Shown here piece after piece: positions 51,848 through 61,726 of a stretch of DNA of 64,000 bases. The notes under the pieces were generated by a model that worked only from the letters and a program-made list of their open reading frames with translations, made no database searches and was not told where the DNA came from. Made by a program: the position numbers and the translations under genes. Source of the stretch: Argyresthia goedartella (lineage: Eukaryota > Arthropoda > Insecta > Lepidoptera > Argyresthiidae); assembly GCA_949825045.1 (NCBI GenBank), contig OX463824.1:33140001-33204000 (forward strand), given 5' to 3'. Each line of letters starts with the position of its first letter. The first letter of the stretch is position 1.

Positions 51848-53671
51848 CTAGCGGGAACCTCCGCGGGATCCGAACCCGCTGGGACCCCCGTCGGCCTGGT
51901 AACTCGGCTGCTGATATGCCACCGGTGGCATATCAGACCGCATGTACATCAGGGGGTCCCAACCCGCATAATAGGCCCCTCGCTGTCCCGGTACCCGACC
52001 ATACCGGACTGCGAACGGTGTGCCCGGTGGCCACCGTGGATGGAGGGGGGAGAGCGGATCCGACCTGGGGCGCTCTAGGAATGGGGGCGACTTCCGACTG
52101 TTCGCCTCCCTGTTCGCCTCCCAGAGCGACGGGCAGGGTGGCGCAGAAGGTGGTGGGCTCCCAGCCTTCGCGCCACTCATAGGTGCCATCTGACACCCGC
52201 CCGTAACACGCGATGAGCCAGCGGCCCGAAGTCCTCGCTGACCCTGGATAGCGGCGACCGAACCCCGGCTATCCCGCTTGTTACCCCCCGCGCTGCCCCC
52301 TTCCCCTCGGGGGGGGTCCCGTCCGCGGGTACCCCAGTCACCCCGTTGGTGACTCCCGTTGCCCGGAGGGGGACTGGGTCCGGCCCTGGTTGGGCCCTGT
52401 GACCGACCAGCCTGAGTCCGGCCCTGGTGACCGTCCGAAGGGCCTGACTGGTTCAGGCACAACACGACGTGGTGCCTGCCACCGCAGCACTCACAGGGGG
52501 ACGCGCGTGAGCATTCGCTCAGCTGGTGCGGCCCCAAACAACCGAAACACAATCGGTGGCGGAAGACCACCTTCCTGCGGGCAGCCACACCGAGCGCCTT
52601 AAAGTTGGCGCAACTGGTCACCTCATGACCGGCACTGTCGCAGTGCACACAGCCGTCACCCGACGGCGCGGCACTCAAAACGCCAAATTGTTTTGACCGC
52701 CCACCCCCCCGTGGGGGTGGGGGGCGCGGCTCCTCCCGCATCCGCGCGGGTTGGCGCTGCACACTGGCCTCCGAATCCATGGTATCGCATCGCCTGCATT
52801 CACCCTCCCAGAAATCCGTTAATTGGACGAGCGTGGGCAGTTCCGAGCTACTGCCCCCATGCAGCTGTTCAAACCGACTTTGAACAGCCGCAGGCAACCG
52901 TGACAAAACCATATATAACACGATATATGACCATTGGTCTACCGGCAGACCAAGGTTCTGAAGGGCCTTAGTGGCCACCAGCACAGGGTTGAGCACCTGT
53001 ACCCGGATGTCAACATCCCGGGTTACTCTTGGGATGCTGAACAGCTTCCCCAGCTGCGCATCAACCAACCGCCGTTTGTGTTGGTAGCGGTCAAACAATA
53101 TGACCCGGGCAATCTCATAATTGCCCGCCGTAACCGTTAGGTGACCGACCAACTCCTTCGGTTCACCCCGCAGTGCCATCAAGAGTTGGGCCAACTTGTA
53201 GGCGTTGTCCAGGTCGTCCCGACCGTGGACCAGACTATCGAATAAATTGATGAATGCCGGCCACTCATCAATTGCCCCACCGAAGGCCGGAATCTCCAGG
53301 TGTGGCAGCCGTCCAACAACACCCTTAGGGGGCGGGTCTCCGCTACCCTCCCCGCGGTCATCCCGACGCGACCGCTTAATTTTTTCGGCGCGACGCTCGA
53401 TGTCGCCAAAGCACTCCATCGCTTGGTCAGCATCCGCGCAGAGCTGCTTTACTGCGGCCACTGAAGCCTCATCCGTAAGCCCGAGGGCCTCAGCCTCCGC
53501 GGCCAGCCGACACACCTTCCCGACGCGTGTCATTGCGTCCTCCACACGCTTGAGCAGGACATCGTCCATGTCAGGTCGCTCCACATACTTGTGAGTATGG
53601 GCGAGCCATCTCATCTCCTCACGGACGCCATACCGCAGTACCGTCAAGGGTGAAGGTGCCATGGTTACCAA
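51848..53671 (-). CDS. BEL-3 gag
   Basis: This is a 607-codon frame from ATG 53671. Residues 1-110 are helical and charged. LPHLEIPAFGGAIDEWPAFI (125-145) is the Pao gag signature, followed by YKLAQLLMALRGEPKELVGH and RVILFDRYQHKRRLVDAQL. Zinc knuckles lie near 350-410: CVHCDSAGHEVTSC, CFGCLGPHQLSEC, CECCGGRHHVVLC. The last 180 residues are Gly/Pro/Arg/Ser-rich. Gag forms the particle and binds RNA. The frame is intact. The region is GC-rich. Confidence 0.88.
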   Translation of the reverse strand: MVTMAPSPLTVLRYGVREEMRWLAHTHKYVERPDMDDVLLKRVEDAMTRVGKVCRLAAEAEALGLTDEASVAAVKQLCADADQAMECFGDIERRAEKIKRSRRDDRGEGSGDPPPKGVVGRLPHLEIPAFGGAIDEWPAFINLFDSLVHGRDDLDNAYKLAQLLMALRGEPKELVGHLTVTAGNYEIARVILFDRYQHKRRLVDAQLGKLFSIPRVTRDVDIRVQVLNPVLVATKALQNLGLPVDQWSYIVLYMVLSRLPAAVQSRFEQLHGGSSSELPTLVQLTDFWEGECRRCDTMDSEASVQRQPARMREEPRPPPPRGGGRSKQFGVLSAAPSGDGCVHCDSAGHEVTSCANFKALGVAARRKVVFRHRLCFGCLGPHQLSECSRASPCECCGGRHHVVLCLNQSGPSDGHQGRTQAGRSQGPTRAGPSPPPGNGSHQRGDWGTRGRDPPRGEGGSAGGNKRDSRGSVAAIQGQRGLRAAGSSRVTGGCQMAPMSGAKAGSPPPSAPPCPSLWEANREANSRKSPPFLERPRSDPLSPLHPRWPPGTPFAVRYGRVPGQRGAYYAGWDPLMYMRSDMPPVAYQQPSYQADGGPSGFGSRGGSR

Positions 53672-54370
53672 TTCAATTGTTTCTGGTCCTATGCTTCACT
53701 ACCGAACTAAGCACAGCCAGAGACCAGCACTTTCCCGTCAGCGCTGGGCACAGAAATTAAAACTAAGTTGTAAAACCCAAGGCAACCACTAAACAATTAA
53801 ATCCTAAACAATATTTAATATGGTCGCCCTGTGGACACACACCTTATAAATATATACTCTAAATCAATTAGAGAGTGCCACCATAAAACACAAAACAAAA
53901 ATAACCCACAAAACTTGATTATGAAAACAATACAAAATAATAAGTGGCTTCTTATGAACCACACTTCCTTTGAGGTCAGCAAATCAGCATAATACCCCTT
54001 AAATAGCCCGACCCTGCTGTGTAAACCGAAATAACACTGTAGGACTACAGAACCCGACGTTCCACCGTAAGTAATACAATCTAGGCTTCGCAGAATGACC
54101 GTTCAATCCTTTATGCGCAACAACAGTAGTTTCCGACTACAAATTTATAACAACTGTTAACTAAATTGGCACTTATATTTTCACTTACCGAAAATGAACT
54201 TTAATCGTGGTATACCGACCACAGACTCATGGCCGACTTGAGCCAATCTGAGATATTCTTTTCTCCCAACTACAATGTGACAAAGGCAACCGTGAATCGA
54301 TGATTTCCCACTAGGAAACCGCGCTCCTGCTACCAAATGATCAATTTCCCACGCCTACCGAACGGCGTGG
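53672..54370 (-). other. BEL-3 leader
   Basis: Non-coding, AT-richer DNA between gag and the 5' LTR; no primer site was recognised with confidence. Confidence 0.5.
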
Positions 54371-54921
54371 AATCCGAAGGGGGGTGCCCTTGCCAGCACG
54401 TGAGAGAAAAGAAGTGATGAAATTTGTTACTGACCTTTGTCTCCGTAGACAGGAAATCGAAAGCTCGATTCGAGACGGGAATTCGGGAAAAGGGCACAGT
54501 TTGGGATAGGATATGGATTGAATCCTTCCGTCGTTTCGCTGTCGCTGCCCGACGCTGCCGCCGGCCGACACGTGGAATCGCCGTCCGATACGACGATTTT
54601 CAATCTACAGGGATCACTTGACCGCTGACGCGAATCTACTTATTTCCCGACGATGTAGATGATTAACACTCCGACCAGGCCCGACGCCTGTATTTAGTAA
54701 TTGGTACACAAAAAATACCATCATTGGCACGAGGCCCGAGCAGACATGTTGTTTGTTTCCCGACGAGACAAGAGCAAGAGTAAAGATAACCTCCAATTTT
54801 ACATCTCTATCCGGTACGAGTGACAGCTGCTAGTTCCGTTTTCGCTAGTGATGTGCCGATTACTCGCGATCGATTCGCGCAACAAAAAACCGGTGCGTTT
54901 CCGAAGCATAAATATTAAACA
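54371..54921 (-). repeat. BEL-3 5' LTR
   Basis: This is the partner of 48918-49469; its end at 54921 (AAACA) abuts resumed Gypsy-2 integrase sequence. Confidence 0.88.
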
Positions 54922-55529
54922 GACGCATAGGACAACCCGTACTAGCTAAAGAAATCCAACAAGAATATTATATTGAGAAACTCAAACAGTATGTAGAAAA
55001 ATACCTTGCTACTTGTCAAATCTGCAATCGAAATAAATACGATAGAAAACCCCATAAGACACCATTAGAACTCACACTTACACCTGAAGCCCCAATGGAA
55101 AAATGGCAAATAGACCTCTTTACCTGGGAAGGTAAATATTATCTAACAGGAATAGATGTATTCAGTAAATGGACATTTGTTGAACCACTCGAAACAAATA
55201 CACAAAAGGAAACCGAGTCAGCTCTTAAGCGAATCTTCATGCTAGTAGGAATACCAAAAGATATCTCAATGGATCAAGGAACTAACTTTCACAACGAACT
55301 ACAGCGCATCTTTCTAACACAAATGGGAATCACCGCTCACTATACCACTTCGCACCACCATACCTCCCAAGCAAATATTGAACGCTTTCATTCTACGCTT
55401 AGCGAACGCTTACGGTGCCAAATTAAAACAGACATACCCCTCGCCGTCTTAGGTGTAACATCCCCCCTCTTCCATAACGTCCACCCTTCTTTTAAACGCA
55501 GTCTCTTATTAATTGTGATGGCCAAATAA
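54922..55529 (+). pseudogene. Gypsy-2 integrase
   Basis: The zinc-binding end (KQYVEKYLATCQICNRNK, near 54985-55040) is followed by the core: MEKWQIDLFTW (first Asp), GIDVFSKWTFVEPL, SMDQGTNFHNEL (second Asp) and NIERFHSTLSERL (Glu). The text loses similarity after about 55430 (PLFHNVHPSFKRSL) and stops at 55527. The N-terminal histidines are lost at the BEL-3 junction. Confidence 0.82.
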
Positions 55530-57110
55530 AATAGATCGTCTAGTAAATTAGAACTCCTACTACTTGTGGAACCAGTAACCCTAATTATAGAGGTATGAGT
55601 AAGAATTGCTGTCAACTTTGACAATAGATTTTAACCAAGGAATGTTTTAAATTGAATATTTAGTAATTTTAAATTTCAATTAAAGATATATACTTAAATA
55701 TGTCCCCACTAACAAGAATGATAGAGATTAATATCCATTAAATGATTAATAACCTTATAAAGCAGATTCATATAATAAAATGTCATAGTTTATTTTGAGT
55801 ATTAACTAAAATGAAATAAAAATTATAAATATTAAAATAATAAAAGGAAAATTTGATAGTCATAAAATTTTGGGGAAGAAACCCCTACCACTTGATTCGG
55901 TCTTCTACCCAGATAATTCTACGAAACCAATTAATTTGTGGTTCTGATACTCGTTTATAAAAAGAGTAGCGTATAAGTATTCTGAATTGGATTTAGTCAT
56001 AGATTCACCGGATTGGGATGGGGTATGACCGATCAGGATGGGATTATAGTTTGTGAATGACATTCAACTGTCTCATCAATCAATATCTGATATTTATTTA
56101 GTAAGATTATATTAAATATTCTTCCACATATAGAAAACTATAAACATACACAATGAAGTTTCACTGGTTGTTTATGTTACACGTTATGTGTTTCAATAAA
56201 GACTTATTTGTCTTTTAGTAAAGCACAATAGCATAGCATGAATTATAAAATATTTCTGCACATCCATAGAAGTGCGTAAGTAGCATGATTCATTTTAAGG
56301 TTAATGAATTGACCTTCAATCTACCATCAGCAGATCCAAACATGTTATTGTTACTTCGTAAAGTGCGAAGATATAAGTATATGTATCCGTATAGTAATAT
56401 AAATATGCACATCTGAATAGAGCATAACTGTGAATTTCCGTACTTCTATTGCTTCATTCTGGCGTTATGAGAACATTGGCGGTGGCTTTGCGACGGCTTA
56501 TTCCATAATTTGATCAAAGGTAATTAATTAATAACTATTGTATTAATAAAATTAACCATGACCGCCTTCCATGATTGCAATACAAGGTCTAGGGAAATTG
56601 AACGTTTATCATCATTCAGTTAAGACGAGAATTGCAGGTTTGTTTATTTAAACTCTGAATTCTCGACATCGAGTCGAACATATCAAATTGAAAACGTTGT
56701 TGCAGAAATTAGTCAACTCAGTAACTACTTTCAATAAGTTTATAGGCTCATTGACTCCAAATACTACAATGTAGTGCTTTATTAATATTTCAAACTTCAT
56801 TCCACGTCGCTGGAATAACCAGAAATTGAATATTAATTCAAAATCTCAGTTTCATTCAACATAGATATGAATAATGTGACAGTTGACTGACTTTATCTAG
56901 GATTCGGGTAAAAATAGAGTATATAAGGACAGATATTACTTAATACGAGAAGTAAATAAATTCCTTTAAATAACAGACATTAACGGGTAGAGGGATAGGA
57001 GTAAATAAATAAGGAATAAAATGTTAGTAAAACATAAGTATACCCTATTGAGAACCCCATAATATTCTATTATTTTATTACCTAGTTATTTATATATATT
57101 TATATACTTT
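55530..57110. other. Stretch without a recognisable gene
   Basis: About 1.6 kb of AT-rich DNA. The three decayed reading frames on each strand show no family motif, and no clear long inverted or direct repeat was noticed. Confidence 0.5.
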
Positions 57111-57130
57111 GTACATGGTTATATTCGGTT

Positions 57131-57190
<60 letters not shown>

Positions 57191-57210
57191 AACCGAATAT
57201 AACCATGTAC
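57111..57210. repeat. 100-bp perfect palindrome with (TA)n core
   Basis: 57111-57160 is the exact reverse complement of 57161-57210. The outer 23 bases (GTACATGGTT, ATATTCGGTTTAA) are unique sequence and the centre is alternating AT. It lies 117 bases before the Tc1/mariner-type element. Confidence 0.95.
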
Positions 57211-57752
57211 CTATAGATAGGTATCTATATCCATTGAGCTAGTAGTTCAATGCCTATAACTGCTCAATCAACAACCCGTGATATCCATCTAGGCATTGTT
57301 AATTCCATAATCGTATTTAATACCTATAACCCGGTCAAATAGAAATGGGGTCTGGTGGGCGTGGCACGACTACTTCCCTCTTGCTCATATTATATCGCTG
57401 TCTATACTCACACGTACCGGTACGGACAGCATAGACATTAAACTAATTTATTGTAAAATACTGACTTGAAAATCGCAATGCGGTCGAGCCCTTATTCAAA
57501 TTTAACACTACGGACCAAAGATAATATAATCGGACCGCGCCGACAACAATGATCTGTTGTTCTGTGGTCTGTAGCGTCTTGTCCGCCATGACACTCCACT
57601 TTACTCACTCACTTCACGTTTCGTCTTGCGACTCGAGTGTGCTAACGTTTTGCGATTTGTTTTTGTGCCCTTACGATTATTATTGTTGAGTTTTGTTATT
57701 GTTACGTTTGTTTTTCTTGATTCTTGTTATCATAGTGTAGTAATATTGCGCT

Positions 57753-59885
57753 ATGCCTAATAAGCGTGGAAAAAAGCTAAAAAGCGATGCACGAAGGATT
57801 GTGTATAACGTCATTCAATATTTTGAAGAGGAAAAAAAATCTAAGCGTTATCACCCATATGAGTACGCTCATGCACGAGCTCAAATGGCTACGGGGCTCG
57901 GAAAGATGACAATAACGAGAATAAAACAAGAAGGTAAGCACTGGTTGTATTTTGGGGTTGGTTTTGTTTTTATATCGTTCCGGATGAATTTGATTAAAAT
58001 GAGGTGTTTAATGGATAGATAGCAGTCACTTTTCATACCAAAGTGCTTTTCTTTTTGCGCGGAAATGCATAGGTTTTCTGGAAATCCAAAATAAAAATTG
58101 CGAAATTTTGGTGAACGAAACGTATTTTGCTACGAAAATCGGCAAAACGAAACGTCAAAAGTACCATTCACAGACAAAACTATCGTTTATTCCCATTTGT
58201 TCTCAACCCGGTGTCCCCATAGGGACATATTGGACAAAAAAATCCCATTTGTCCCCAATGGTGACAATCGAAACTTTTTAAACCCCAGTAGTTCCGTTGG
58301 ATGCAGTTCATTGCGTGTTGTCGTACTCAGTGTTAAAACTGTCATAATATCTTGGAAACTACTCATCCTAGACCACTGGTTTGTATGGAGATGTGACAGC
58401 TCTTGATGAGATCTTCATTTTGGATGACAGCTGTCAAACTTAAAATTGTCACTAAAAACTTGTATGCAAGCTGCAAGTTGAACAAAATCGTGTTTCCAAT
58501 TCAAATTACTTGCACACAAGTGTGACGTCATACATGCATGCAAGACTTGCATAATGGAGTCGCGCCTTTAGACACCATTTGAATGGGCCAGTGACTGCCA
58601 TCGAGCTATTTATTATTTTGGTTCAAATAGGAAACAATGGTATTTTTATACCTTTTTTATTGCAGGTCAACATGCTGCTGAGCAAGGTGGAGAAATTAAA
58701 ACGCCATCCAAAGGCCAAAAAGGTTTATTTAACACAAGGGTGCATGTGGACAACTTTATGCGAACGGCGATTAGAGGTATTATAACATCTATTTACGATG
58801 TACGCAAGGAAGTTCCCACACTAAAGAAAGTACTGGCTTCTGCCCGTCAAGACCTAAACTTTCAGGGATCGCGCAACACTCTGAGAAAAATCATGGTAAA
58901 CGACTTGGGCTTTCAATTTAAAAAATGTCGACAAAATCGAAAGGCTTTAATAGAACGCAGCAATATCGTGACATGGAGGATAAAATACCTCAGGAAAATT
59001 CGAGCAAATGACGCTTTGGGTGCTGACAAAAGGCCTGTCATATACACTGATGAAACATGGATTCACTCACACTATACTGTGTCCAAGTGTTGGCAGTCAG
59101 TTACGGATAAGGGTGTCAGAAAAAATGACAGCCCTGGCCAAAGATGGATTATCGTCCACGCCGGTTCAGAAAAAGGGTTTGTGCCAGGAGCTGACCTTCT
59201 ATTCAAGGCCAAGACCAAAACCGGTGATTACCATGATCAAATGGATGGCAACAATTTTTTAAAATATATTGAGGAAAAGCTTATCCCAAACATCCCACAA
59301 AAAAGTATTGTGGTAATGGACAACGCACCCTATCACAGTATGCAAACCAACAAAGCACCATCATCTGCCACCCGGAAGGCAGATATTAAAGAATGGCTCC
59401 GTGAACATGGAATAGAATTCGACGACTCACTAACCAAGCCGGAATTGCTTGAGATTGTAAAAAAAAATAAACCTGAAAAAACTTATATAATTGATGAGTT
59501 ATTTGCAAAGCACGGACATGAGGTTTTGAGGATTCCTCCATACAATTGTGACTTGAACCCAATAGAATATGTGTGGAACCTCATAAAGCAGAGGGTGGCG
59601 GAAAAAAATGTGGACCAGCTTGAATCAAGGATTGAAGGAATGACAAGAGATGCAATTGCCTCAATAACAGAAAATGATTGGGCCAAGGAAGTAAATCACG
59701 TAAAACGCCTGGAACAGAAATACTGGGACAGGGATGTGGGGTGTGAAAAGGAAATCGAAGATCTTATAATAAACCTTGGTGTAGAGAGTGACACAGACGA
59801 TGAAGATGATGGAGAATCTTCTGAAGGAGATATCTCTGGTATCGATGAAATAGACGAAGAAGAAGCTGGACCTTCAACAGCATAA
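57753..59885 (+). CDS. DDE transposase, IS630-Tc1-mariner superfamily, DD(about 81)E with an inserted helical domain
   Basis: Exon 1 is 57753-57933 (ATG; donor GTAAGC at 57934). The intron is 57934-58665, ending TTTATTGCAG. Exon 2 is 58666-59885. The two join in phase through a Gly codon, giving about 466 residues. The N-terminus is basic and helical (SDARRIVYNVIQYFEEEKK, GKMTITRIKQ), followed by a second helical unit (VHVDNFMRTAIRGI, VPTLKKVLASAR), together a bipartite DNA-binding region. Catalytic motifs: IYTDETWIHSHY (first Asp), IVVMDNAPYHS (second Asp), CDLNPIEYVWNLIKQ (Glu). By my count 81 residues separate the second Asp and the Glu, against 34 in Tc1. The extra part (KADIKEWLREHGIEF, TKPELLEIVKKN) looks like a SAP/HeH helical hairpin. 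The C-terminus is acidic (DTDDEDDGESSE). No defects were seen. I recall a described DD82E family called Sailor; the match is unverified. Confidence 0.9.
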
Positions 59886-59888
59886 TTA

Positions 59889-60102
59889 TTTTTACATATA
59901 TTAATAAATAATAATAAATAAAACTGTATTTTTTGTGCTGACCATACGAGCGTTCTGGACCCCACCCACCAGACCCCATCTCTATTTGACCAATTTTTAC
60001 ATATTTTAATATATAATAATAAATAAAACTGTATTTTTTATGCTGACCATACGAGCGTTTTGGGCCCCGCCCACCAGACCCCATCTCTATTTGACCGGGT
60101 TG
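59889..60102. repeat. Tandem duplication of the transposon right end
   Basis: Two units of about 105 bases repeat TTTTTACATAT, AATAAATAAAACTGTATTTTT, GACCATACGAGCG and CCCACCAGACCCCATCTC. Only the outer unit ends in the full CCGGGTTG terminus. Confidence 0.88.
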
Positions 60103-60238
60103 TACATTCATTTCGTCATACCCCTATGACGTCATATGCCAATGTCAATTCGTGTCCTTATTAAACTTCCTAATTAAAACATCGCATTACTTCCCCTCAT
60201 AAAGAATACACAAACTATACATACATTGCGTTTATACA

Positions 60239-60330
60239 TAGGCACATACTCTGATCCTATTGTCCTCAGCCGGGAATCGAACTCGTGATCACTCGTATTG
60301 TAGGCAGAATCACAACCACAACACCTTATT
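60239..60330 (-). mobile_element. tRNA-headed SINE, family 1
   Basis: On the minus strand GTGTTGTGGTTGTGATTCTG..CCTACAATACGAG and CGAGTTCGATTCCCGG resemble A and B boxes of a RNA polymerase III promoter, followed by GAGGACAATAGGATC. It does not fold as a full tRNA by eye. The 3' end is uncertain. Confidence 0.6.
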
Positions 60331-60402
60331 CTTTTAACTAAGGTAGGTACCTAAGTATCTTATAAGAATTCTTCGAATCATTATCTATCTTTTGGTTTCC
60401 CA

Positions 60403-60640
60403 GATACATAATAATACTTTGGACACTATCTACACCCATTCTTCCAGCCCCAAACTAGGACTCCCCGCATCCTGGGCACCAGACAACACGTAAATATATA
60501 GATAAATATTAAACTTAGATAGACAAACAACCATGACCAGAGCACAAACATCCGCACTCATCGGACAAACACTTGTCCCCACCGGGACTCGAAGCCTGGC
60601 TTCGTAGGTAGGGTTTCTGCCGACCCATAGGTATATATCC
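60403..60640 (-). mobile_element. tRNA-headed SINE, family 2, copy 1
   Basis: Minus-strand head with CTACGAAGCC and a B box GCTTCGAGTCCCGGTGGGG; body with CATGGTTGTTTGTCTATCTAAG, TTGTCTGG and CTAGTTTGGGGCTGG; tail with TGTCCAAAGTATTATTAT. It is closely related to the copy at 60852-61726. Confidence 0.78.
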
Positions 60641-60851
60641 GTAGCGCCACACGTTGTGAGCGGTCACCTTGAATGCGCAGTAGTCACCTTTCAATATCTG
60701 TACATACGCGCAGTAATTCCCGCCAAAACGTCGCCCAACTTACTCTATTCGTGGCGCGGCTTGTATATAATTAACATTATAAAATATGTAAGTACCTAGC
60801 TAGGTACTGCTATTGACATAACCTGTTGATCCTCTGACTTTCCGTTTGTGA

Positions 60852-60855
60852 TAAT

Positions 60856-60890
<35 letters not shown>

Positions 60891-61726
60891 CTTGGACACC
60901 TTTTTACACACATTGATCTAGCCCCAAACTAGGATTCCCTGTATCTTGGGTACTAGACAACGATATACAGTGGATTTCATTTATTACGACCTTGGTTGTA
61001 GCGACCATTTACCTATAGCGACGTTAAATCTAAGTCCCTTGAATTTAAAGCATACTTTAGTACAAAATTCATGTGGCTATGGCGACTTTGGATGTAACGC
61101 CGAGTTCGGGTGTAGCGACTGTTTTTAATGAATCATTTGTAACAAATTCCTAGAAATCCCATGCAGATATTGCGACCGGAGTCGGCCGCCAAAGACACAA
61201 AGATTTTTTTCTTTCACAAACATTTCTTATCTTTTGTTTACATCCATTGCACACAGATGGTCAGCAAGTGTGGAGACCTTTACCTTTTGTTTATAGATAT
61301 CAACTAAGTAGGTAAGGGAAGCGTGTACGTTTCGGAGCTTTTATGGTTCAGTTACAAAGTGATATTCTGAGTAGCAACTGGGTTTAGTAAACTTTTGAAT
61401 AAGTATGGCTGCTAGACGCACATTCACTGTTAACATGTTACAGCACGCACTGTTACACATGTGTACGTGTCTGTATCTCTTTACCTTTGCCTGTAACGAC
61501 TTCCGGATATAACGACGAAAATAGAGTGGTCCCTTCATTGTCGTTATACCCGAATTCCACTGTAATACTTATATAGATAAATATTATACTTAGATAGATA
61601 AACAACCATGACTCGGGTACAAACATCCGTTCTCATCAAACAAATATTTGCCCCCACCGGGACTCGAACCCGGGACCCTTGGTTTCGTAGGCAGCGTCAC
61701 TACCGACTCGGCCATTCGGGTCGTCA
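60852..61726 (-). mobile_element. tRNA-headed SINE, family 2, copy 2, split by a pogo-like MITE
   Basis: The head at 61726-61565 has A box TGGCCGAGTCGG and B box GGTTCGAGTCCCGG. The body continues after the MITE at 60967 with TCGTTGTCTAGTACCC, CTAGTTTGGGGCTAG and TGTCCAAGGTATT, and an (ATT)n tail fills 60852-60893. The alignment with copy 1 is continuous when the MITE is removed. Confidence 0.8.
60968..61562. mobile_element. pogo/Tigger-like MITE (595 bp)
   Basis: The ends are inverted CAGTGGA.TTC..TAT.ACGAC with flanking TA (60966-60967 and 61563-61564). CAGTGGAA..TATAACGA ends are typical of pogo/Tigger elements. No transposase is encoded. Confidence 0.8.

Larger units (their letters stand above)
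48918..54921 (-). mobile_element. BEL/Pao retrotransposon BEL-3, GC-rich, lacking reverse transcriptase and RNase H
   Basis: LTRs of about 553 bp lie at 48918-49469 and 54371-54921; both start AATCCGAAGGGGG and end AATATTAAACA in plus sense. Gag (53671-51848), protease and a 713-codon frame carrying integrase (51642-49501) lie on the minus strand. No clean target duplication was found, but the Gypsy-2 integrase resumes exactly beyond the right LTR. The coding part is strikingly GC-rich against the AT-rich surroundings. Confidence 0.88.
45166..55529 (+). mobile_element. Ty3/gypsy retrotransposon Gypsy-2, split by BEL-3
   Basis: From the primer site, gag (45591-46730), protease-reverse transcriptase (46760-47929), RNase H (47981-48517) and the first integrase codons (to about 48915) run on the plus strand. 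BEL-3 (48918-54921) follows, and integrase resumes at 54922-55529. The 3' LTR was not found and integrase degenerates after 55430, so the element is 3'-truncated or too diverged there. Only a few nonsense changes interrupt the rest. Confidence 0.85.
57327..60102 (+). mobile_element. Tc1/mariner-superfamily transposon with intron-containing transposase (2.8 kb)
   Basis: The ends are inverted repeats of about 36 bases: (T/C)AACCCGGTCAAATAG then ATGGGGTCTGGTGGGCG on the left and the complement on the right, flanked by TA (57325-57326 and 60103-60104). The element encodes one transposase in two exons. The right end is tandemly duplicated: 59889-59993 and 59994-60100 repeat the end of the transcript and the inverted repeat. 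The structure looks complete and recent. Confidence 0.9.

Noticed and set aside
58098..58406. A 102-codon ORF between the exons of the DDE transposase
   Set aside because: It lies in the intron defined by a good donor and acceptor and carries no conserved text.
58022..58600. A MITE inside the transposase intron (CAGTCACT at 58022, AGTGACTG at about 58590)
   Set aside because: Only eight bases match as inverted repeats and no flanking duplication is present.
61640..61726. A tRNA gene on the minus strand (A box TGGCCGAGTCGG, B box GGTTCGAGTCCCGG)
   Set aside because: It is the head of a SINE: the same sequence with body and ATT tail recurs at 60403-60640, and the cloverleaf does not close.
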